From: Acinetobacter chengduensis
GTDB taxonomy: Bacteria; Pseudomonadota; Gammaproteobacteria; Pseudomonadales; Moraxellaceae
Reading direction: 5' to 3'
NCBI RefSeq assembly: GCF_003664645.1
Contig: NZ_RCHC01000005.1
Coordinates: 160,641 to 224,640, forward strand
DNA: 64,000 nt
Shown here piece after piece: positions 57,385-64,000 of this stretch; the stretch's first letter is position 1, and each line of letters starts with the position of its first letter. The notes below the pieces were generated by a model that was given only the letters and a program-made list of their open reading frames with translations, had not been told where the DNA came from and did not search any database. The position numbers and the translations under genes are program-made.

Positions 57385-58839
57385 ATGTTATTAAAACCCG
57401 TAATACTCTCTGGAGGTTCAGGCAGTCGTTTATGGCCTTTATCTAGAGAAAAAAATCCTAAACAATTGCTTAAGCTATTTAACGATAAGACTTTGTTGCA
57501 AAACACGATGGGCCGTATTTCGGGCTTAGAGCAATACTTTACGCAAATTTCTACACCGCTGATTGTAGGCAATGTAGATTATCGGTTTATTGTTGAAAAT
57601 CAATTAAAAAGCATTCAGTCCATTGCACATTGTATTTTAGAACCTGTATCTAGAAATACCGCACCAGCACTAACAGTTGCCGCGTTCAAATCAATTGAAA
57701 ATGGTTTAGACCCTGTCATGTTGGTCATGCCTGCCGATCATGCGATTTCAAACATCCATGCATTTGAGCAAGCGGTTCAAGTTGCAGCAAAAAAAGCAGA
57801 TGAAGGTGCGGTTGTCTGTTTTGGTATTACGCCACATGCACCAGATATTGGCTTTGGTTATATTAAAACTCAAAAAAATGAACAAACAGGCATTCACCAA
57901 CTTGAGAAATTTGTCGAGAAACCATCTTTAGAAATTGCCAAGCAGTATGTAGATTCAGGTGAATATTATTGGAACAGCGGTTTATTTGTGCTGAAAGCCA
58001 GTGTATGGCTATCGCTGATTAAACAAGCCAATCTTGAAATTTATACGGCCTGTGAAGAAGCATTTCAGCTATCAAGCAAAGTAGATGCATTTACAATTTT
58101 AGATAAACCAAGTTTTGAAAAATCACATGATGACTCAATCGACTATGCCGTGATGGAGAAATTGGGGCAGGGCGAGTTTTCACATGTGCCAAGTTATGTG
58201 GTTCCATTTGACGTGGATTGGTCTGATGTAGGTGGCTGGGCTGCAGTTTGGGAAATTAGCCAAAAGAATGAACAAGGTAATGTGCTTAAAGGGGTAGATC
58301 CAAACCTTGTACATGCATCGCAAAATAATCTGGTCTATTCCTCCAATAAGCGCGTTGTTTCACTTTTAGGTGCAGAGAATTTAATCGTTGTAGATACCGA
58401 TGACGCACTCTTTATTGCCGATCGTAAAAATCTGAATGAAATGCGTGCATTGGTGAAGAAAATTAAAGATCACTACCCTGAGTTGATGGAAAATGGTCGT
58501 AAAGTTGATCGTCCTTGGGGAACGTATGACTCGATAGATAAAGAGCAGAACTTTCAAGTCAAACGAATTGTGGTGAATCCAGGTGAAAAGTTAAGTCTAC
58601 AAATGCATTATCACCGTGCTGAACATTGGATTGTGGTGCGTGGTACAGGTCGAGTCACCTGTGGAGAAAATGTATTTTTATTGACTGAAAATGAGTCGAC
58701 CTATATTCCAATGGGCGAGGTTCATCGTCTTGAAAATCCTGGAAAAGTTCCTTTAGAAATTATAGAAGTACAATCGGGGCATTATCTTGGTGAAGATGAT
58801 ATTGTACGTTTAGAAGACAATTACGGTCGCTGTGGTTAA
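57385..58839 (+). CDS. manC: Mannose-1-phosphate guanylyltransferase / mannose-6-phosphate isomerase
   Basis: 484 residues: N-terminal nucleotidyltransferase (PVILSGGSGSRLWPLSRE, residues about 5-22; NPKQLLKL) and C-terminal cupin isomerase (about 370-480; NPGEKLSLQMHYHRAEHW). Bifunctional type II PMI-GMP supplying GDP-mannose for capsule sugars. ATG follows AGGAAA. Its presence implies a mannose- or fucose-derived sugar in the capsule, but an unlinked pathway could share it. Confidence 0.95.
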   Translation: MLLKPVILSGGSGSRLWPLSREKNPKQLLKLFNDKTLLQNTMGRISGLEQYFTQISTPLIVGNVDYRFIVENQLKSIQSIAHCILEPVSRNTAPALTVAAFKSIENGLDPVMLVMPADHAISNIHAFEQAVQVAAKKADEGAVVCFGITPHAPDIGFGYIKTQKNEQTGIHQLEKFVEKPSLEIAKQYVDSGEYYWNSGLFVLKASVWLSLIKQANLEIYTACEEAFQLSSKVDAFTILDKPSFEKSHDDSIDYAVMEKLGQGEFSHVPSYVVPFDVDWSDVGGWAAVWEISQKNEQGNVLKGVDPNLVHASQNNLVYSSNKRVVSLLGAENLIVVDTDDALFIADRKNLNEMRALVKKIKDHYPELMENGRKVDRPWGTYDSIDKEQNFQVKRIVVNPGEKLSLQMHYHRAEHWIVVRGTGRVTCGENVFLLTENESTYIPMGEVHRLENPGKVPLEIIEVQSGHYLGEDDIVRLEDNYGRCG

Positions 58840-58861
58840 TCTAGAGCAATCAAACAAAATA

Positions 58862-58892
58862 AATTTGCGGCGAGAGGAACTTACCGCAAATT
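58862..58892 (+). other. Perfect hairpin between manC and kpsE
   Basis: AATTTGCGG/CCGCAAATT, 9-bp stem (58862-58870 with 58884-58892), 13-base loop containing GAGGAAC. No T-tract follows. It may tune kpsE expression through mRNA structure. Confidence 0.45.
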
Positions 58893-58936
58893 GTTATAAA
58901 AATTTAAATTTTTAAAAAATAGAGTAATGCTAGCGC

Positions 58937-60037
58937 ATGTTGAAACAAAAACGTTTATCGTGGTCATTCGTACTGATTGTAATTATTCCGTCAGTATTTT
59001 CTATCGTATATTTTGGATTGATCGCATCAGACCGATACGTATCTACATCGAGCTTTGTGGTGAGAAGTCCACAAAAAACCTCGTCAGTAGGTGGTTTGTC
59101 CGCTTTTTTACAAAGTTCAGGTTTCGCACGATCCCAAGATGATAGTTACGTTGTAAATGACTATATGATGTCACGTGATGCAGTCGCTAAACTGCAAAAA
59201 GATCTCGATTTAAAGCAAGTTTATACACAAAATTATATTGATTTCCTGAGTAAATTTAATACCTTGGGTTTAGATGACTCAATGGAAAATTTATACAAGT
59301 ATTATCAAAATCGTGTAAAAGTCACTTTAGAGTCAACTTCATCAATTTCAACTTTAGAAGTTCGCGCCTACTCAGCAAAAGAAGCCTATGAAATAAACAA
59401 TAATCTGTTGAATATGGCTGAATCTTTGGTTAACAGTTTGAATGCCCGTGGGCGTCAGGATTTAATTCGTACATCTAACTTGGAGGTTGCTGTAGCACAA
59501 CAACGAGTAGAAGATATTTCTGCAAAAGTAGTAAACTTTAGAACTAAAAATCAAATTTTTGATTTAGAAAAACAAGCAACTATCGATTTACAGTTAATTT
59601 CAAAATTACAGGATCAACTGATTTTAGTGCAAACTCAAATTGCACAGATTCAACTGGTTACACCAGAAAACCCACAAATCTCTGTATTAAAAGAGCGTGA
59701 GAAAAACTTAGACAGTCAAATTGCTAAAATTCGCGCGCAGATGCTTGGCAAGACGGATGCATCGTATAACAGTAAATCGACAGAATATGAGCGTCTAATG
59801 ATTGAAAAAGAAGTTGCTGTGAAGCAACTTGCTGGAGCAATGGCAACCTTAGAACAGAATAAAAATGAAGCAGAACGTAAACAGCTTTATTTAGAGCGAA
59901 TCGCGCAACCAAATATTTCAGATGCTGCAACTGAGCCTAAACGCTTTAAAAATATTGTAGCAACAGTTTTGATTTCACTTATTTTATGGGGAATCTTCAC
60001 GCTTTTAGCGGCCGGTGTAAGAGAGCATCAGGGATAA
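58937..60037 (+). CDS. kpsE: Capsule export inner-membrane protein KpsE
   Basis: 366-residue polysaccharide co-polymerase-like protein of the ABC capsule exporter. N-terminal (about 8-30) and C-terminal (about 336-360) membrane segments flank a long periplasmic coiled coil (about 150-320; DLQLISKLQDQLILVQTQI), as in KpsE. Couples the KpsMT transporter to the outer-membrane KpsD. One base before kpsM. Confidence 0.9.
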   Translation: MLKQKRLSWSFVLIVIIPSVFSIVYFGLIASDRYVSTSSFVVRSPQKTSSVGGLSAFLQSSGFARSQDDSYVVNDYMMSRDAVAKLQKDLDLKQVYTQNYIDFLSKFNTLGLDDSMENLYKYYQNRVKVTLESTSSISTLEVRAYSAKEAYEINNNLLNMAESLVNSLNARGRQDLIRTSNLEVAVAQQRVEDISAKVVNFRTKNQIFDLEKQATIDLQLISKLQDQLILVQTQIAQIQLVTPENPQISVLKEREKNLDSQIAKIRAQMLGKTDASYNSKSTEYERLMIEKEVAVKQLAGAMATLEQNKNEAERKQLYLERIAQPNISDAATEPKRFKNIVATVLISLILWGIFTLLAAGVREHQG

Positions 60038-60038
60038 A

Positions 60039-60821
60039 ATGAAAAGTTCCTTTTCACAGAGCTTAAAAATTCAGCTAAGAGTCATTGGCGCATTATTACT
60101 GCGTGAAGTGCTAACCCGCTACGGACGGCATAATCTAGGGTTTTTATGGTTGTTCTTAGAACCCTTACTTTTTACCATAGGCATTATTATTCTATGGTCT
60201 TATGCCAAATTACATTCTGGCAGTATTTCTATTATTGCTTTTGCAATTACCGGATATTCCTATGTATTGATGTGGCGAAATATTGGTGGCCGATTAGCTG
60301 GTGCTGTAGAACCAAACCTTTCTTTAATGTATCACCGTAATGTGAGAATTATAGATGTGTATTGGTCACGAATATTACTTGAGATCGCAGGGATTACCAT
60401 CTCATTTATCTTATTGATGACCAGCTTTATTGTGTTGGGGTTAATTGCACCTCCTGATAATATTTTTTTAATGTTATGTGCATGGTTACTCTTGGCTCTA
60501 TTTACTGTGGGACTTGGTTTTTTAGTCGGAGTATTATCGGAAATATCTGAAGTATTTGATCGCATTTGGCACACATTTACTTATTTATTTTTACCATTTT
60601 CGGGTGCATTTTTCTTTGTAGATACCTTACCAACAAAATTACAAACTTATGCGCTTTATGTACCACCGATCCATGCGATTGAAATGTTACGCCACGGCTA
60701 TTATGGGCATTTAATTCAAACACATGAAGAACCAGTTTATTTATTTATGGTGTCTATCACTATGTTATTGCTGGGGTTGTTAGGTGTCTCTTGGTTAAAT
60801 AAAAAGGTAATTCCATCATGA
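60039..60821 (+). CDS. kpsM: Capsule ABC transporter permease KpsM
   Basis: 260 residues, ABC-2 type permease with six membrane segments and the opening [21 protein letters not shown] typical of KpsM. Exports the lipid-anchored polysaccharide. Overlaps kpsT by ATGA (60818-60821). Confidence 0.93.
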   Translation: MKSSFSQSLKIQLRVIGALLLREVLTRYGRHNLGFLWLFLEPLLFTIGIIILWSYAKLHSGSISIIAFAITGYSYVLMWRNIGGRLAGAVEPNLSLMYHRNVRIIDVYWSRILLEIAGITISFILLMTSFIVLGLIAPPDNIFLMLCAWLLLALFTVGLGFLVGVLSEISEVFDRIWHTFTYLFLPFSGAFFFVDTLPTKLQTYALYVPPIHAIEMLRHGYYGHLIQTHEEPVYLFMVSITMLLLGLLGVSWLNKKVIPS

Positions 60822-61468
60822 TTAAACTTGAGCATGTGACAAAGCAATATCATATTCAATCGGGTTGGCGAACGGTACTAGATGATATTAATTTTGAAAT
60901 GAATGGCACGGATAAAATTGGTTTCTTGGGACGCAATGGTGCAGGAAAGTCAACTTTAATTCGACTCATTAGTGGTATAGAACAACCCACATCGGGCAAG
61001 GTCACAAGAGAAACCTCTGTTTCATGGCCATTAGCTTTTGGTGGGGCGTTTCAAGGCACGCTAACGGGTATGGATAATTTACGTTTCATTGCACGAATTT
61101 ATGATGTAGATATTCAACATGTTCGTGATTATGTGCAAGATTTTGCTGAATTAGGCAATTATTTATATGAACCTGTAAAAAGCTACTCAGCAGGAATGCG
61201 TGCTCGCTTTGCTTTTGCATTGTCTATGGCCATTGAGTTTGATTGTTTTTTAATTGATGAAGTGATTGCAGTTGGTGATGCAAAATTTCAACGTAAATGT
61301 GAAGAAGAACTATTTGAAAAAAGAAAAGATCGCGGGATTATTTTAGTTTCACATGAAGTGCATAATATTCGCGAGCGCTGTGAATCTGTTTGTGTTTTAA
61401 ATGATGGAAAACTGAAATTTTTTCAAAATGTTGATGAAGGATTTGAACATTATAACGCTTTGCTTTGA
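60818..61468 (+). CDS. kpsT: Capsule ABC transporter ATP-binding protein KpsT
   Basis: 216 residues with Walker [10 protein letters not shown] (about 39-47), signature [10 protein letters not shown], Walker B FDCFLIDE and switch His in VSHEVH. Energises KpsM. Pattern fits group 2 capsule export, not a Wzx/Wzy locus. Confidence 0.94.
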   Translation: MIKLEHVTKQYHIQSGWRTVLDDINFEMNGTDKIGFLGRNGAGKSTLIRLISGIEQPTSGKVTRETSVSWPLAFGGAFQGTLTGMDNLRFIARIYDVDIQHVRDYVQDFAELGNYLYEPVKSYSAGMRARFAFALSMAIEFDCFLIDEVIAVGDAKFQRKCEEELFEKRKDRGIILVSHEVHNIRERCESVCVLNDGKLKFFQNVDEGFEHYNALL

Positions 61469-61479
61469 GGGGGAATAAA

Positions 61480-62385
61480 ATGCCAAGCTTAACCAAAGAA
61501 CAACATCAGATATTTGTTGAAAATTTATATCGTGTAATACTGGAACGAGAACCAGATCAACAAGGTTTGGCTAATCATGTTAACTTCTTAGACAATGTTG
61601 GCTTTGAGCAAGGTGTAAAGACATTGCTCAGTGCCTTTATACAGTCTGAGGAATATAAAAATAAATTAATAAAAAACTCTGATGATGAAATAAAACAAAA
61701 ATTTCTAAATGATTTTGTTTGGACTCAAAATTTAACTCATAAAAAAGAAATTAATCATATTATTTCGATGGGTGACCATTGCTTAACAAGTTTTTTATTA
61801 AAAAAATATAAATTAAAAAAATACTCACTTCCATTTGATTGGATTTTTTCTAATCTTGATGCTGTTTTACATTCAATCGAAAATGACTTTAATATCTTTT
61901 TAGATAAACAATATTATTTAAAGGCAGATACTGAGGATGGGCGGGATGCAACTCATCATTTCTTTTATGAAAAGCAATTTGGTGTTTTGGATCCAATGTT
62001 CAATCACTTAGATATTACACAGGAAGAACATTATCAATATACGCTTAGAAGCGTACAGAGATTTAGGAAAGTATTAGCCTCAGAGGAAGCTAAACTATTT
62101 ATTTACATTGCACGTCCAGAAGAAGAAATCGAAGATAAGTTGGCGTATACCGTGGAATTGTTATCCAAATATACTTGTAATTTTCAAATAATTTTTATCA
62201 AGTTAGGCAATGCTAGTCAGAAATTTAATGAATTTCAACTGACCAATAAAGTATTAAATGAACATAAATATTATTATTATCAACCTGTGAGTCAGGAAAA
62301 TGGTGTTGATTTCGCAGATCCATTTGATGATGTTATTTTATTACGCATTTTGAATGAATTTAATTTTAAACTTAATAATATTTAA
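61480..62385 (+). CDS. DUF4214 / DUF1796-like protein in the capsule operon
   Basis: 301 residues from ATG 61480 (GAGGGGG at 61467-61473). The N-terminus is a DUF4214-type repeat (YRVILEREPDQQGLANHV). The following domain has SMGDHCLTSFLLKKY and LPFDWIFS, the DUF1796 papain-like cysteine peptidase signature as I know it (Cys near residue 105). Its role in capsule assembly is unknown. Follows kpsT closely, then a terminator. Confidence 0.75.
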   Translation: MPSLTKEQHQIFVENLYRVILEREPDQQGLANHVNFLDNVGFEQGVKTLLSAFIQSEEYKNKLIKNSDDEIKQKFLNDFVWTQNLTHKKEINHIISMGDHCLTSFLLKKYKLKKYSLPFDWIFSNLDAVLHSIENDFNIFLDKQYYLKADTEDGRDATHHFFYEKQFGVLDPMFNHLDITQEEHYQYTLRSVQRFRKVLASEEAKLFIYIARPEEEIEDKLAYTVELLSKYTCNFQIIFIKLGNASQKFNEFQLTNKVLNEHKYYYYQPVSQENGVDFADPFDDVILLRILNEFNFKLNNI

Positions 62386-62435
62386 TAGATTTTTATCGAT
62401 AATTTTGAATCTAAAGTATTTTTATTAAAGTGTGA

Positions 62436-62468
62436 AAGCCCTATAACATTAGTCATATTATAGGGCTT
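62436..62468. terminator. Bidirectional terminator between capsule operon and convergent glycosyltransferase
   Basis: 11-bp stem AAGCCCTATAA/TTATAGGGCTT (62436-62446 with 62458-62468) with an 11-base loop. Confidence 0.8.
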
Positions 62469-62482
62469 CTTCTAGATAGTTT

Positions 62483-64000
62483 TTAGCTTGATTTTTGAAG
62501 TGTCATTGCATCCATTGGATGTGTATCTAAGTCAGAATCATCCAATTGAATTATCTCCAATGAACTTAAATAAAGGTCATTCTCTTCGTCAACTTCAACA
62601 TAAACCTCTACCTCTTCCAGCTTTTTGCTTAATGTGAATTGAACTGAAGTAAGTAATTCAGGCGCGTCATAAATACTTCTTTGTGAATTAAGTTGAAGCT
62701 TTGGATATACAGCAAACTCTACAATTTCATCGTCAATTAAGCTAATAACCTTTATTGTAACAGATTGGTCTATATACGATTTACCCAAAATATTCAGAGT
62801 ATATTGACCTTCGTCTAATGGGAAATATCCACCCCAAAGTAGAAGACCAGCAGTATTATTAGAACAAATCCGATCGCTTTTTCTAAGCCCAGCAGTGCTG
62901 TCAAAGCGACCTGTATACAGTGGGAAAATTCTTAGTTTTTCATCACGCTGCCATTCAATAGGATATTGATTATTTTCAATCACACTCATCAACTGCTGCG
63001 TAGATTGTTTCCAACTTTGGAATGCTGTTACTGTAACTTCGGTGGGCTTTTCATAGCTCAGTAAAACTTCTTGTAATTGCTCTGTAGTCTTAAAATATGT
63101 TGCTGTGCCGTGTGTAACTTCTTTAAATACAGGAATATCTCGCGCAATGACACCAATATTGTGTTGCATAGCTTCAATAATCGGTAAGCCAAAACCTTCA
63201 CCAAGTGAAGCAGCAATCAGTGCAGTACTTTTGGAATACAAATAAGCTAAATCATCATCACTCACTTTTTGAGGCCAAAATAATCGTTTATCTTTGTATT
63301 GGCTAGCATTAGTGATTTCAACAACCAATTCGTTATTCCAGCCACGCGCACCGGCAATGACTAAAGAACCCTTATAGCCGTTATCCCAAAGTTCTGTCAT
63401 GGCTTCAATTACTTCAAGATGACCTTTTCGAGGCTCTACACTGCCGACCATAAAGAAAACAGGATGTTCAAAGTCGATGTCTTTGAACTTTTTGATACTC
63501 GATGCTGAGTTTGCAGATGTATTACTAAAATTAGCACCCAAATGGAACCAACCCAATTTTAAGTCTGAATTTACGTTTGGAATTGCATTTAAGTAATAAT
63601 TTGCATGTTGCATGACTGATTGAGAAACACAAATGAGGGCATTACTTTTAGCAATTTCATTGAGCCAATTGTAGTGGGCAATTGCAGAATCTGGGCTAAA
63701 GAAGTTATCGCCTAAATCCAATGGCAGTAAATCGTGAATGACGAAATGAGTTTTACACCCTTGGCGCCTTAAAAAATCAAATGCTTCTGGCTTTAATGAG
63801 ACGGCATGATCGAGATCTACGCTCAGATACAAATCACCCGGTCGTATGTCATTTAAGTCGCTATCTTGATTGCGATGCTTTTGAATATTTACTAAGTTTG
63901 CATTTTTAACTTCTTCTAAATATCGCCCATGTTCAGAAATTTTAACTGGGATAATTTCATAGCGATGAGTGTAATGAACTGCTAATTGATTAAAAATTTC
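62483..64000 (-). CDS. Glycosyltransferase family 4-like protein (5' end outside window)
   Basis: The frame is open from 64000 to the TAG/TGA region at 62483, so the N-terminus lies beyond the window. The GT-B nucleotide-binding half is clear: FFMVGSVEPRKGHLEVIEAM and ASLGEGFGLPIIEAM, the EX7E motif of GT4. The last about 130 residues form an extra beta-rich domain of unknown function. The acceptor is unknown, presumably a capsule sugar. It is convergent with the kps operon and likely belongs to a second transcript of the same locus. Confidence 0.88.
   Translation of the reverse strand, partial: EIFNQLAVHYTHRYEIIPVKISEHGRYLEEVKNANLVNIQKHRNQDSDLNDIRPGDLYLSVDLDHAVSLKPEAFDFLRRQGCKTHFVIHDLLPLDLGDNFFSPDSAIAHYNWLNEIAKSNALICVSQSVMQHANYYLNAIPNVNSDLKLGWFHLGANFSNTSANSASSIKKFKDIDFEHPVFFMVGSVEPRKGHLEVIEAMTELWDNGYKGSLVIAGARGWNNELVVEITNASQYKDKRLFWPQKVSDDDLAYLYSKSTALIAASLGEGFGLPIIEAMQHNIGVIARDIPVFKEVTHGTATYFKTTEQLQEVLLSYEKPTEVTVTAFQSWKQSTQQLMSVIENNQYPIEWQRDEKLRIFPLYTGRFDSTAGLRKSDRICSNNTAGLLLWGGYFPLDEGQYTLNILGKSYIDQSVTIKVISLIDDEIVEFAVYPKLQLNSQRSIYDAPELLTSVQFTLSKKLEEVEVYVEVDEENDLYLSSLEIIQLDDSDLDTHPMDAMTLQKSS

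Noticed and set aside
1..64000. CRISPR arrays and rRNA or intact tRNA genes
   Set aside because: Looked for regular direct repeats, and for tRNA/rRNA signatures; none found apart from the tRNA-Ser tail.

Overview
The window is AT-rich gammaproteobacterial DNA that I assign to Acinetobacter. The evidence is the gene content of the right half (hemE with a DUF817 gene, DUF3015 and DUF4105 proteins, a trpGDC cluster without trpE, small lipoproteins), the codon and base composition, and the IS66- and IS3-type insertion sequences. The species cannot be fixed from this window. An ABC-exported (KpsMT) capsule locus suggests it is not a typical A. baumannii with a Wzy-type K locus, but that is inference. 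Positions 1 to about 39,273 form an accreted defence and mobile island; positions about 39,280 to 64,000 are chromosomal backbone followed by a capsule locus. || Island, left to right. A type I restriction-modification operon comes first (hsdM, cut by the window edge, then hsdS and hsdR), with a convergent TIGR02391-family gene. Next is an apparent operon of a WYL-domain regulator, two paralogous dynamin-like GTPases, an RdcB/YjcZ-like protein and a patatin phospholipase. An IS66-family element with a frameshifted tnpC follows. A helicase IV (HelD-like) gene is split by a recent IS3-family (IS51-group-like) insertion with a 3-bp target duplication; joining the flanks restores the frame. Then comes a four-gene ABC three-component (ABC-3C) conflict system: metallo-beta-lactamase-fold protein, trypsin-like protease, middle component 1 and an SMC/Rad50-like ATPase with a zinc hook. 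A small PD-(D/E)XK nuclease gene and a decayed integrase C-terminus mark an older island boundary. After the scar lies a tight operon of a prokaryotic Argonaute with a degenerate PIWI site, a DpnII/MboI-type endonuclease-fold protein and a 1328-residue Cap4-like nuclease/nSTAND ATPase. The intact tyrosine integrase ends the island beside a sequence resembling the 3' end of a tRNA-Ser gene, the likely attachment site. || Backbone: small lipoprotein, pirin, unknown exported protein, L,D-transpeptidase, hemE, DUF817 membrane protein, DUF3015 protein, DUF4105 protein, globin-coupled diguanylate cyclase, cupin, folE, Smr-domain protein, flavin amine oxidase and trpGDC. The window ends in a group-2-like capsule locus: kpsS-like gene, manC, kpsE, kpsM, kpsT, a DUF4214/DUF1796 protein and a convergent glycosyltransferase that runs off the right edge. 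|| The island genes look like stacked anti-invader modules: restriction of unmethylated DNA, membrane or lipid effectors (dynamins plus patatin), an ATPase-protease-hydrolase conflict module, and nucleic-acid-guided or sensor-triggered DNA cleavage (Argonaute operon). The best candidates for undescribed systems are the Argonaute/DpnII-like/Cap4-nSTAND operon and the WYL/dynamin/dynamin/RdcB/patatin operon.
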